64,000 nt of DNA from NCBI GenBank assembly GCA_034440575.1, contig JAOTOL010001551.1, positions 1,456,501 to 1,520,500 of the forward strand. The letters run 5' to 3'. The first letter of the stretch is position 1; the number at the start of each line of letters is the position of its first letter. The DNA comes from Imbricaverruca yamaguchii (lineage: Eukaryota; Arthropoda; Thecostraca; Neoverrucidae). Shown here in pieces: positions 46,706 through 57,372 of this stretch. The notes under the pieces were generated by a model, which saw nothing but the letters and a program-made list of their open reading frames with translations, was not told the DNA's origin and did no database searches. The position numbers and the translations under genes were made by a program.

Positions 46706-47640
46706 TATGTCGTTATGTCTTTATGTCTAAGATGCTCCAAAATGCGGCAAGCATACCAGACATGCATGATTCAACACTCCATGCCATACATATCTGATAG
46801 GCATGCCAATTCATGGAATGACACCAGGAGAGGCAGGTGTTACCACTGTGACATTAGCTTCAGCTGCATCTGTAGCCAGGATCATAATCATCGAAGCTAA
46901 AGTGGTTGGAACAAATAAATGAGCTGGTTGGATAAACTTAATCAGCTCTTTTTGACTCTGTCAACCAGGTCTTATACACATTTCCATCTCTTGGAAACGT
47001 AAATATATTGATCTCTCAACCTCTTCCCTCCAGATGTTTCTTCCAGGTGTTTGAAATATATAATTACCATAGGATATTGACACTGAATTTTATGCCACCT
47101 TCTCTATTTCAATCATGATATGCAACATAAGCAGTATTATTGAAGTTTAAGGCAACCGACGGAACGAGTTTTACACACATCTTACCTACATGATACACAC
47201 AAGGTTAGGTTTAGTTAAGTTTAGCTAGGTTATGGATTTGTGGTAGGTTATGAAAAATAATTATTTGGGGGGATTTTTATCTAATTTAGTTTTTCTTCGA
47301 AAACAGTTTTGGTAAACAGTTTTCGCCGCTTTCCTTAATTTGAACATTTTTTAGACAAAAAATTGCTTCGAAATTCTCCATCTTTACAAAAGTATTTTCC
47401 TTTCTTGCGTAGATCACTGGGCTAGGTTAGGTTCTGTTACATAATTATTTATTAATTTGAAACATTACCTTTTATGCCATATTACCGAACTCCAAGACCA
47501 CTTTTGTGTGATATCCAACTGAAAAGCATGCCTTTGCAGAGGAAACAAGTGGTCTGATCATGTTGTGCACATTCATAAACATCTGTATAGCTGATGCAAC
47601 GATCTGCAATAGTGGAGCCTGCCACTCTATGAACATTCTC
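46706..47640. other. Intergenic AT-rich DNA, nothing recognised
   Basis: No domain-bearing ORF. TTAGG-like words around 47,205-47,260 are scattered and do not form a telomeric array. Confidence 0.6.
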
Positions 47641-48003
47641 TTCAAACAAGTTGAACGCTTAGGTCTGTGTCGGACCCGCTTTATTGCCAGCACACCACGT
47701 CATGCTACGTATGACCAATACACCTCTGACTTAATCTTCCGCACCGGACTTCAGTGGTGGAGCCACCTTCGCCACAAACCCAGTACAGCCCCGGCAGTCA
47801 CATCTCCCCCCGGCCCACCACACGATCCTCTCCAGATCCGCCTCAAACCTTCCACACCCGTCACCGACGGCGCGCCGCGTATCTCCCACACCCTCCCATG
47901 GATCCATCCTGGATCCTACGTGATGCATTATGGATCTGCCATGCCGGCGTACGCACGAATGGCCCTGGTCAGTGGCATTCGTCAGCCACGTTACGATGAC
48001 TAG
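47641..48003 (+). other. Unassigned open frame
   Basis: The frame (part of an ORF from 47,560) encodes a Pro/His/Arg-rich segment including TRFIASTPRHATYDQ and TGLQWWSHLRHKP, ending at TAG 48001-48003. GC content is higher than its surroundings. No domain is recognised; a retroelement remnant is the most likely explanation. Confidence 0.25.
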
Positions 48004-48014
48004 CTACGACCGCG

Positions 48015-48252
48015 GAGTACTCTCAGACCGCAGGGTCGGATCTCAGACCGCGGGACCGGATTTCAGACCGCGGGGTCGGATATCAGATTGTGAGATTTGA
48101 TCTAAGACCATGTGGTCAGATCTAAGAACTTGTGGTCTGATCTAAGAACTTGTGGTCTGACCTAAGAACTTGTGGTCTGATCTAAGAACTTGTGGTCAGA
48201 TCTAAGAACTTGTGGTCTGATCTAAGACCGTGGGGTCTGATCTCAGACCGTG
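48015..48252. repeat. ~20-bp tandem repeat in the channel gene's 3' flank
   Basis: GATCTAAGAACTTGTGGTCT and the related ATCTCAGACCGCGGGGTCGG alternate about 11 times. Two sequence variants occupy separate halves with a mixed zone at 48,210-48,250. It begins right at the stop codon of the - strand gene. Confidence 0.85.
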
Positions 48253-48798
48253 GGGTCGCCGAGTGAGAGCGTCGAGTTGATTTGCAGACGCGATGAGCTG
48301 GAAGCCGGCGTGCGTTGCCCACTGGCGACGGGCTGCGGCGTGTGGTACCCACTGGCGACGGGCTGCGGCGTGCGTTGCCCACTGGCGACGGGCTGCGGCG
48401 TGCGCTGCCCACTGGCGGTGGGCTGCGGCGTGTGGTACCCACTGGCGGACGGGCTGCGGCGTGTGGTGCCCACTGGTAGCGGGCTGCGGCGTGTGGTACC
48501 CACTGGCGACGGGCTGCGGCGTGCGTTGCCCACTGGCGACGGGCTGCGGCGTGCGCTGCCCACTGGCGGTGGGCTGCGGCGTGTGGTACCCACTGGCGGC
48601 GGGCGGCGACGTGGCGCGGCCGACTCTCGAGCGCAGCAAAGCCTCTGACAGATGGTCGACCGGCAGCTGCAGACTGTCCTGCCTGCCGGTCGACGTCCGC
48701 GAGCCGGCCGCCGGAGAGCCTACCCCCGGCTCCACGTGCCAGATGAGGCTCCTGCCGTCGGCCGACGCCGATGCCGACGCCGACGCCGACGCCGACGA

Positions 48799-48831
<33 letters not shown>

Positions 48832-49209
48832 CGATGCCGACGCCGCCGACGGCGATGCGCCGCGCTCGTCGCTCTCGGCCAGGGCGGCCAGCCGCGGCGC
48901 CTGCGACGCGCGCGGCACCAACGACGCGCCCAACTGCTCCAGCTGGCCGAGCATCTCCAGCGGCGGGCCGACGTCGGGCCGGTACAGGCCCAGGCGGACG
49001 GCCGACCAAACGCCGAACGCCACCATCCAGTCGTAGATGGCGATGGCCGACAGGCCCAGCAGGAAGCTGACGGACGCGCTCAGCTCGGCCACCATGGTCA
49101 GCGGCACGTAGTCCTTGTGCTCGGTCACCGTGTCCAACTCGGGCGAGATGGTCATGCTCATGCCGTAGTTGTTGCCGAGCGACTTGCTGCCTAGCAGCAG
49201 CAGGTGCAC
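48243..49209 (-). CDS. DEG/ENaC channel, last exon (TM2 and long C-terminal tail)
   Basis: On the minus strand an acceptor CCGCCGGCAG|GTG at 49210 opens an exon starting VHLLLLGSKSLGNNYG. Residues ~36-60 form a hydrophobic TM2 with LLGLS, the GxS selectivity-filter position of DEG/ENaC channels, following EHKDYVPLTMVAELSAS where the family usually has a less polar, glycine-rich GG segment. The cytosolic tail then has a Ser-Ala run (48,766-48,860) and about ten decapeptides of type ASG-[YQ]-[HR]-TPQP-[VT]. A one-base insertion around 48,445-48,450 breaks the frame in the middle of the repeats; on the other side the decapeptides resume and end SRLQINSTLSLGDPTV with TGA at 48245-48243. The tail is far longer than usual for the family. 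Confidence 0.75.
48298..48605 (-). repeat. 30-bp coding minisatellite, ten units in two blocks of five
   Basis: On the + strand the unit is GGGCTGCGGCGTGTGGTACC plus CACTGGCGAC. In coding order the variable dipeptide runs YH, QR, QR, YH, HH then YH, QR, QR, YH, QR, so the array grew by duplication of a five-unit block. The extra base sits at the block junction. Confidence 0.85.
48766..48860 (-). repeat. GCCGAC microsatellite inside coding exon
   Basis: A hexanucleotide repeat GCCGAC on the + strand encodes the alternating Ser-Ala run on the minus strand. Length changes in multiples of six keep frame. Confidence 0.85.
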
Positions 49210-49255
49210 CTGCCGGCGGTGACATGCAGCGGCTGTCTCGGGGCACTGCATGTGG

Positions 49256-51790
49256 CGCACAACACCGCCACCATACAGTGGGCGTGGCACATAACACCGC
49301 CACCATACAGTGGGCGTGGCACATAACACCGCCACCATACAGTGGGCGTGGCACACAACACCACCACCATACAGTGGGCGTGGCACACAACACCGCCACC
49401 ATACAGTGGGCGTGGCACATAACACCGCCACCATACAGTGGGCGTGGCACATAACACCGCCACCATACAGTGGGCGTGGTACACAACACCGCCACCATAC
49501 AGTGGGCGTGGTACACAACACCGCCACCATACAGTGGGCGTGGTACACAACACCGCCACCATACAGTGGGCGTGGCACATAACACCGCCACCATACAGTG
49601 GGCGTGGCACATAACACCGCCACCATACAGTGGGCGTGATACACAACACCGCCAACATACAGTGGGCGTGGCACATAACACCGCCACCATACAGTGGGCG
49701 TGGCACATAACACCGCCACCATACAGTGGGCGTGGCACATAACACCGCCACCATACAGTGGGCGTGGCACACAACACCGCCACCATACAGTGGGCGTGGT
49801 ACACAACACCGCCACCATACAGTGGGCGTGGCACATAACACCGCCACCATACAGTGGGCGTGGCACACAACACCGCCACCATACAGTGGGCGTGGTACAT
49901 AACACCGCCACCATACAGTGGGCGTGGCACACAACACCGCCACCATACAGTGGGCGTGGCACATAACACCGCCACCATACAGTGGGCGTGGCACATAACA
50001 CCGCCACCATACAGTGGGCGTGGCACATAACACCGCCACCATACAGTGGGCGTGGCACATAACACCGCCACCATACAGTGGGCGTGGCACATAACACCGC
50101 CACCATACAGTGGGCGTGGCACATAACACCGCCACCATACAGTGGGCGTGGCACATAACACCGCCACCATACAGTGGGCGTGGCACACAACACCGCCACC
50201 ATACAGTGGGCGTGGCACATAACACCGCCACCATACAGTGGGCGTGGCACACAACACCGCCACCATACAGTGGGCGTGGCACATAACACCGCCACCATAC
50301 AGTGGGCGTGGCACATAACACCGCCACCATACAGTGGGCGTGGCACGTAACACCGCCACCATACAGTGGGCGTGGCACATAACACCGCCACCATACAGTG
50401 GGCGTGGTACACAACACCGCCACCATACAGTGGGCGTGGCACATAACACCGCCACCATACAGTGGGCGTGGCACATAACACCGCCACCATACAGTGGGCG
50501 TGGCACATAACACCGCCACCATACAGTGGGCGTGGCACAGAACACCGTCACCATACAGTGGGCGTGGTACACAACACCGCCACCATACAGTGGGCGTGGC
50601 ACACAACACCGCCACCATACAGTGGGCGTGGCACATAACACCGCCACCATACAGTGGGCGTGGCACATAACACCGCCACCATACAGTGGGCGTGGCACAC
50701 AACACCGCCACCATACAGTGGGCGTGGTACACAACACGCCACCATACAGTGGGCGTGGCACACAACACCGCCATCATACAGTGGGCGTGGTACACAACAC
50801 CGCCACCATACAGTGGGCGTGGTACATAACACCGCCAACATACAGTGGGGTGGCACACAACACCGCCACCATACAGTGTGCGTGGCACGTAACACCGCAA
50901 CCATACAGTGGGGGTGGCACATAACACCGCCACCATAAAGTGGGCGTGGTACACAACACCGCCACCATACGGTGGGCGTGGCACATAACACCGCCATCAT
51001 ACAGTGGGCGTGGTACACAACACCGCCACCATACAGTGGTTGGTTGGTTGGTTATTGGAGTTTAGGGGCTCCACCATACAGTGGGCGTGGCACATAACAC
51101 CGCCAGCACACAGTGGGCGTGGCACATAGCACCGCCACCATACAGTGGGCGTGGCGCACAACACCATCACCATACAGTGTGCGTGGTACACAACACCACC
51201 ACCATACAGTGGGCGTGGCACATAACACCGCCACCATACAGTGTGCGTGGCACACAACACCGCCACCATACAGTGGGCGTGGCACCTAAGACCGCCACCA
51301 TACAGTGGGCGTGGCACACAACACCGCCACCATACAGTGGGTGTGGTACACAACACCGCCATCATACAGTGGGCGTGGCACACAACACCGCCACCATACA
51401 GTGGGCGTGGCACATAACACCGCCATCGTACAGTGGGCGTGATGCACAACACCGCCACCATACAGTGGGCGTGGCACGTAACACCGCAACCATACAGTGG
51501 GGTGGTACACAACACCGCCACCATACAGTGGGCGTGTACACAACACCGCCACCATACAGTGGGCGTGGCACAGAACACCATCATCATACAGTGGGCGTGG
51601 TACATAACACCGCCACCATACAGTGGGCGTGATACACAACACCGCCACCATACAGTGGGCGTGGCACATAACACCACCACCATACAGTGGGCGTGGTACA
51701 CAACACCGCCACCATACAGTGGGCGTGGTACACAACACCACCACCATACAGTGGGCGTGGCACACAACACCACCACCATACAGTGGGCGT
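49256..51790 (-). repeat. 32-bp minisatellite, ~79 copies (2.5 kb)
   Basis: The unit on the + strand is ACACCGCCACCATACAGTGG plus GCGTGGCACATA. The period is exactly 32 bp from 49,256 to about 50,720, with growing divergence beyond 50,820. Common variants are CACATA, CACACA and TACACA. As 32 is not a multiple of three, the minus strand is open in all three frames with a 32-residue Cys/Trp-rich period, which makes false ORFs of up to 859 codons. The array stops only about 45 bp before the 3' splice site of the TM2 exon. Confidence 0.95.
51040..51073 (+). mobile_element. SINE tail fragment inside the minisatellite
   Basis: TTGGTTGGTTGGTTATTGGA then GTTTAGGGGCTCC interrupts the array. The array word CCACCATACAGTGG/ACCATACAGTGG lies on both sides, consistent with a target duplication. 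It matches the SINE tail at 53,200. Confidence 0.55.
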
Positions 51791-52496
51791 GCTGCAAATT
51801 GAAAATCACAATTCTGGTGCTGCCAAACGAAAACAAAAACGATGCTGGGCATCCGGGTGAATTATGCAAACTTCAAGTATTAGTTTGATGCTGAGGAGAC
51901 CAGATTCAGTGCTAAATCTGCCATATCTCAAATACTACATTATCAAATCAAGTAAATAAATAAATACCCAGGGATAAATAGCCGAGGGAACCAACCGATG
52001 ACCACTGAAATAGTACCCCATAGCGTATGCAATGTGCCGACCCTGCTGCATCATAACCTCATGTGATTGTTGCAAATAACCCTGCTGCACAGGGACAACA
52101 CGTTCATATGAGAGCAGACAAGACACAACCGTGGTTACCTGATGGTGGGGGGTATGTGCTGCTGGTTACGCAATTGGGCATGGGTGGAGAAGTTTGACAA
52201 TTGCTGATAGAGCATGTGTGTTGAAGAGTGTGTTATGCGATGCAAAGTGAACCGTGCTAGATAGGCTGGGGTAGGCTGTGAAACTCGCGATGCGGTATTG
52301 ATGGTGTTATAACTTCTGCTGCAAACCATAGGAAAGACACTGGTAAACCATGATGGTAGATTCTCATAAAAGGAGCAGTGCAATTTGAGTGTTTGGATCC
52401 GGTTTTCAGGACGCAGTCTCTCTTGACGTGATTACTCGGAACAGAATGCCCATTGCCCACTTTCATGAATCGCAGCATTGGACTCGCCCTCGACCC

Positions 52497-52690
52497 GTCC
52501 GCGGTAGCTCAGTCGGTGGCGAGTCGGACGCTTGGCCGTGAGGTCGTGGGTTCGATCCCCACAACCGCCTGGATTTCCGGGTTCATTCGCGACTGACCAT
52601 CCCGAGAGATCAGCGGTTCTATATGGCCCAGCGATCCGATGCGTCGTAAAAGAGCTCATTCGATTGGTACATACAGCGTCGCCAACCTCT
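52497..52690 (+). mobile_element. tRNA-derived SINE, + orientation (family A)
   Basis: The head contains an A box (GGTAGCTCAGTCGGTGG, from 52,502) and a B box (GGGTTCGATCCCCAC, ~52,547) with tRNA-like spacing, but arms do not fold into a canonical tRNA. The body reads TGGATTTCCGGGTTCATTCG then GACTGACCATCCCGAGAGAT and the tail contains GCGTCGTAAAAGAGCTC. Classified as a SINE rather than a functional tRNA. Confidence 0.7.
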
Positions 52691-52800
52691 CACCCGAGTT
52701 GGTCGTGGATGGACTCGGTAATCCATTTCGTTATGGGATTCGAACAGACAACCTTGCGATCAGGATTCGAACACCCTACAGATTGGGTTACCGCGGACCC
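52690..52800 (-). mobile_element. tRNA-derived SINE, - orientation (family A, shorter)
   Basis: The reverse complement starts GGTCCGCGGTAACCCAATCT and has a B box TGTTCGAATCCC followed by TGGATTACCGAGTCCATCC, similar to the body of the + copy just upstream. The two copies are inverted, tail to tail. Confidence 0.5.
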
Positions 52801-53196
52801 TTCCTGAATCCTAGATCCAGCATTCACATCACACGTATTCAGCCGTGATAATTGTACCATGATCGGCTGTTTAGTAGTCCGGCTCATTTACTGATGTTTT
52901 TTGTGCTAATTTACTTTGTAACTGACTTGACTCCTGAGCACCATGTTCTAGCGATCACGAGAAGGTACTTTTTACCTTTATTCGACCAAAATTTCATATG
53001 GTCGCAAAATTTGCCACCTCCATTGGGATTTCAGGGATCTCTGACCCATCACAAAGAAACCCAAAGCTAAACCAAACGAGATTATATTTTGTCGAATGCC
53101 TGACGTGAGTGCGAATGACGGATTTGCTCAAAGCATCACGCACTGACTTGACCGATCAATACATGCCCTAGCTGACATGGCCAGGCTAGTCCCATT

Positions 53197-53366
53197 TTGG
53201 TTAGTTGGTTGGTTATTGGTTTTACGACACATCGACCGTTGAGTCATGTTCCGTCGCCAATCCGCCGATTGGTCGCGGGCGAAGAGCGGCGACAGGTGAG
53301 ACTCGAACCCACAACCTTTCGATTGTGAGACGAGCAACTTACCCCTAAACTACTCATCCCCGCTAG
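53197..53366 (-). mobile_element. tRNA-derived SINE (family B) with AACC tail
   Basis: The reverse complement opens GGGGATGAGTAGTTTAGGGG (A box) and has a B box GTGGGTTCGAGTCTCACCTG, a well-formed promoter. A central GGCGACGGAACATGACTCAA body and a tail GTCGTAAAACCAATAACCAA complete the element. Tail-only relatives occur at 35,340, 44,030 and 51,040, so this is the best master-like copy in the window. Confidence 0.7.
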
Positions 53367-53399
53367 TCCCATTTTGCCGTTTACTTCTGTAGTCTCGCT

Positions 53400-53985
53400 G
53401 TACCGCCCAGTACCGCCCAGTACCGCCCAGTACCGCCCAGTACCGCCCGGTACCGCCCAGTACCGCCCAGTACCGCCCAGTACCGCCCAGTACCGCCCAG
53501 TACCGCCCAGTACCGCCCAGTACCGCCCAGTACCGCCCAGTACCGCCCAGTACCGCCCAGTACCGCCCAGTACCGCCCGGTACCGCCCAGTACCGCCCAG
53601 TACCGCCCAGTACCGCCCAGTACCGCCCAGTACCGCCCAGTACCGCCCAGTACCCCGCCCAGTACCGCCCAGTACCGCCCAGTACCGCCCAGTACCGCCC
53701 AGTACCGCCCAGTACCGCCCAGTACCGCCCAGTACCGCCCAGTACCGCCCAGTACCGCCCAGTACCGCAGTACCGCCCAGTACCGCCCAGTACCGCCCAG
53801 TACCGCCCAGTACCGCCCAGTACCGCCCAGTACCGCCCAGTACCGCCCAGTACCGCCCAGTACCGCCCAGTACCGCCCAGTACGCGCCCGGTACCGCCCA
53901 GTACCGCCCAGTACCGCCCAGTACCGCCCAGTACCGCCCAGTACCGCCCAGTACCGCCCAGTACCGCCCAGTACCGCCCAGTGCC
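53400..53985. repeat. 10-bp tandem repeat TACCGCCCAG, ~59 copies
   Basis: The decamer is repeated almost without change for nearly 590 bp, with rare CGG for CAG variants and three small indels (near 53,653, 53,768 and 53,885). A 10-bp period is close to one helical turn. Both strands show long artificial ORFs. Confidence 0.95.
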
Positions 53986-54846
53986 GTACTACTGTACGCC
54001 GGTATCGTACATTGGTATTGTACAATCAAATCGACGGTGCAATCAGACTACAAAAGTAGACGGCAAAGTGGGCCTAGCCGGCTCATGTCAGCTAGGTCAT
54101 GTTATGGCTCGTGATCACAATCTTGTCACCACGTAGTGATTGGAGGAATCTACTATTTTCACTCACGTTCAAGCATTCGGCAGGATACAATCCAGTTTGT
54201 TCGACTGTGGGTTTTCTGAGCATGAGTAAAAAGGTAACCTGAATTGGCTTTTATGTCCTGATTGAGTCGAAACACCTAAGATATTACGGTATACGCGAAT
54301 AAGGCAGCACTGCCTAGCTTGAGGTTTGCCACCTCAGCTCACTTGAGTAGAGGTGTCAAACCTCAAGTTCAATGGCCCGACCCCCGGACACCCAAGCGGG
54401 CCCGGCCGGGGCTGGCCGTCATCTTCTTCGTAGCATTGCATGCAAAAGTTGAGCTTGGACCGGGGCCGGGACTCGCGTCGGGCTCGTAAAGGGGTCCAGG
54501 ATTTCAGATATCTGGTTCGGTTCGGACTTTGTTCAGAGAACGTCTGCAGGTGGCTGTCCCTAGAAGTGGGTCAAGGCAGCCGGCAGCTGGCTGACAACGC
54601 ATCGTCGGGACGCTCAATGCCGGCCGGCAGGCTGGGCGCCGTGGCCGGTCGGCGGAGGAACTTTTCTTCTCGACCGAGTGTAATTTTGGTCAAATCTAGG
54701 AACAAATTACACGCCCCTGATTGCAAGGACATAGCGAACAATAATCCGAACGGTCCCAAAGCAAATTCGCAAACAACAAACGCGTATACGGCCCTGGCTA
54801 CTGTTTAGACATACGTCAGAAAGTTGCACGCAGACCGTCATTACAC

Positions 54847-56268
54847 AACTTCAGTCTCCAATTCTATTGCACGGATGCTAAAATTCCTCACCACAAGAGT
54901 TGAGCAGCTGAGTGGGCAGCCTTCCAAGCACTCCCTGACCGGTCGGGCCACTTCAAGCCCATCCGGCTGCAGGTAGCGATGCTGCTCCTCCAGCGACTTC
55001 AAGAAGCCGTCCGCATCCGAACAAGCGGGAATACTTTTGTGAGACTCGTCCCACCACGGCTTCTTCAGCACGTTCTCCATCCACGGCAGGGCACACTCGA
55101 CGGCGTTGAAGAGCTTCCGCATGACGCACCAGTAGCGACAGTCGGTCTGTGAGTAGCCAGTCTCGTTTACGCAGGGCCTGGCTCGGGTGCTGGTCTTCTC
55201 GTACCTGTCGCCCTTAACGAACAGACGTTCTCGTGACTGGGTCTGGATGCTGTACCGCTTCAGCTTTCGAATGACTGGTATCTCTGTGAATGAGTCCGCG
55301 GCGTCGTAGACCAACAGGTCGACCACCTGGTTCATGGTTATCGGTCTGTTTCGGGTCTCGCCCAAATCGTTCATCGCTCCTCTGGATTTGACAGTGATGT
55401 CCATCTGCCGTTTGGACATGCTCTCGTTCACTGTGATGTTCAAACAGCCAGAGTACAGTGGACTTAAGTTGTACTCCCCTAGAAGTGTGTAGTCGGCGTA
55501 TGTTGCATTGACAGCCTTTTCAGTCGCCAGGACGGTGTATTTCATCTTGCGAGACCCGAATCCCCGGATCTCCTCGCGATTTTGGGTCAGCGGTTCGCCG
55601 TTCACCTCGAATTCTTCGAACGCTCTCTGTGTATTGGCCAGCTGGTATTCCCACAGTTTGCTCGCTTGCACGATATTCCACGGATGGATATCCCGAAAAT
55701 ACTCCACGTATTCTTCCGGACCCAGCAAGTCGTCCAGCCAAGTATCTTTTGTCCAGGTAATCGCTTTGGTGCGATTCAAATCAGAAAGGTAAGTCTCGAA
55801 TGATGTGTTGACAAAGTCTCTGTAGAACGTCCTCATTAGATCTGGGGTGATAAACGGACGCAGACAAACGGCGAACCCAAACCACACTTTATCTACAGTG
55901 ATTGTTTCCTTGCTCTCAAGTACATGTGCATTCTTCAGCCGCTCGATATCTATTGTTACAAAAATGAGAAAAACTGCCAATGCAGCAGAGACGACCACGA
56001 ATTGTATGACGTACGATATCTGTTTACATCTCGCGTACGACAGCTTGGGGCGAACTAGTTCAACTTCGCTTGATGGCACAGTACGAACAATACTTGGTGC
56101 GTCCGTTCCACTGCTCTTAGAAGTTGATGCTCTTCGTAAATGGTGCCATAAATTACTCAACTTCGAGTCAGTATCCATGCTCTGCTTGTCATTCTTGTGG
56201 TGACTAGCGTGCCCTTGAAGGCCTTCCGAGGATTTGCCAGTGATGTCTTCAGCCAGTAGTTTTGACAT
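54847..56268 (-). CDS. DEG/ENaC channel, exon with TM1 and Cys-rich ectodomain
   Basis: The frame starts at ATG 56268-56266 (MSKLLAEDIT); the TTG 12 bases upstream is not needed. TM1 is at residues ~84-107 (ISYVIQFVVVSAALAVFLIF). The family's post-TM1 segment appears as KVWFGFAVCLRPF. The ectodomain has several NxT/S sites and a Cys-rich C-terminal half: ARPCVNETGYSQTDCRYWC, FNAVECALPW, IPACSD, and ECLEGCPLSCSTLVV, matching the degenerin/pickpocket disulphide pattern. These trimeric, usually amiloride-sensitive Na+ channels act in mechanosensing, chemosensing or salt transport; the exact ligand cannot be read. TM2 is missing here and lies in the exon at 48,243-49,209. The N-terminal cytosolic region of ~83 residues includes a Ser-rich stretch. 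A tag TATAG|CA directly before the ATG is a possible 3' splice site. Confidence 0.88.
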
Positions 56269-56425
56269 TGCTATAGACAATATTTTATGGCATCAATACC
56301 TCAATACCTTTTACAGGACACTGAGAAAAAAAAGCACTTGATTAGCAGCGCAAGGTTATGCCATGGCGTATTCACAAAAGGGATTCTTTTCGAAGCGAGG
56401 TATATAATGAGTGAGAAAGAAAGAG

Positions 56426-56468
56426 CGAGAGAGAGAGAGAGGGAAAGAGAGAGAGAGAGAGAGAGAAA
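56426..56468. repeat. (GA)n microsatellite
   Basis: A short GAGAGA run, with one interruption, upstream of the channel gene. It could be a GAGA-factor type site in an arthropod promoter, but nothing else supports this. Confidence 0.8.
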
Positions 56469-56489
56469 GTGGATGGGATAGATAATTTA

Positions 56490-57370
56490 AGGGAGAACAA
56501 AAGCTAGAAAGGAGAGGATGCAGCTCAGTCTGGGTCATCACCAATGCACATTGCAAACACTTCATTCGATACAATGACTTAATGTGAGCGGTTTATCACC
56601 CAACTGTACAAGATTTGGTCAAGAGTTTGATGAATAATTACGTCAATAAATGTGTCTCCTAGCAACCAAGTAAAACAAGAGCACTTTTAATACGGAGGAC
56701 AGGCTGTACAAATGTTAAGGAATGGCAAAGAACTTGGTGTTGCTGAATGGCTACAAAGTGCGAATTATGAAAAGCCGAAATCGAGTGTACAGCATCACGG
56801 TATCACCACCGTCACTGATGTTCAAAGTAGGTGGATAATGTGTTTCTTCGCATATTTTGCTAATCGCCGACAACTCCAGAGGAGACGGTAATCAGGTCAT
56901 CACGAAGCGATAACGTACGCTGCTTGTTCGTTCCAGACGAACAGATGTCATTGGTTTAGTGGTTCATCTTGTAAGCTGGGACCTACACGGGTGCCTTTAT
57001 AACAGCAATTAAACCAGTTTGACCGCAATGAAGTGAAACCGATTCAATACAACCCTTCGTTGTACAACTGAATATGTCCTATGCATATGTATCATGTGCG
57101 TACCTTGAGGAGTCTAATGTCGGTATCTGTCTCATGCATGACGAGTACCGAACACCGCTATGCAATATAATATATGCAACACTTATATGCAATACCGAGC
57201 ACCGCCACGCAATAATAATAAGATCCCACTCAGTGTTTGCTTTGCCAGTCCCCAGATAATTTAAGCTAACATTAGTTCCTTTGGAGCGCTCGCCCAAACC
57301 ATCTGGGCCCGTCTATTGCCTGAATATTCTCCACGTCCATGCTCCTCTAATAATGGTCAGAAATAAACTC
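56490..57370. other. Non-coding AT-rich DNA
   Basis: No supported gene. Short ORFs have no domain features. Confidence 0.5.
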
Positions 57371-57372
57371 AC

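Larger units (their letters stand above)
49210..54846 (-). other. Intron of the DEG/ENaC gene (~5.6 kb)
   Basis: It lies between the ectodomain exon (donor GTT|GTGTAA at 54847/54846, or GAA|GTTGTG three bases earlier) and the TM2 exon (acceptor at 49210). Both alternatives keep phase 0. It is filled by the 32-bp minisatellite, SINEs and the decamer array; 51,880-52,490 and 54,000-54,835 hold nothing recognisable. A missed small exon cannot be excluded. Confidence 0.6.

Noticed and set aside
47205..47260. TTAGG-like telomeric repeat
   Set aside because: A few scattered GGTTAG words with no tandem array.
48182..50984. 597- to 859-codon minus-strand ORFs rich in Cys/Trp
   Set aside because: Products of the 32-bp minisatellite, open in every minus-strand frame; only the part below 49,209 is supported as coding.
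52497..52570. Functional tRNA genes (also 53,290-53,365 and 58,265-58,350)
   Set aside because: A and B boxes are present but acceptor and anticodon arms do not pair properly and SINE bodies follow.
53244..54114. WAVLGGTGRY- and PPSTAQYR-type ORFs
   Set aside because: Translation of the 10-bp tandem repeat on either strand.
56266..56280. Channel start at TTG 56280
   Set aside because: An ATG lies four codons further in, and TATAG just upstream of it may be a splice acceptor.
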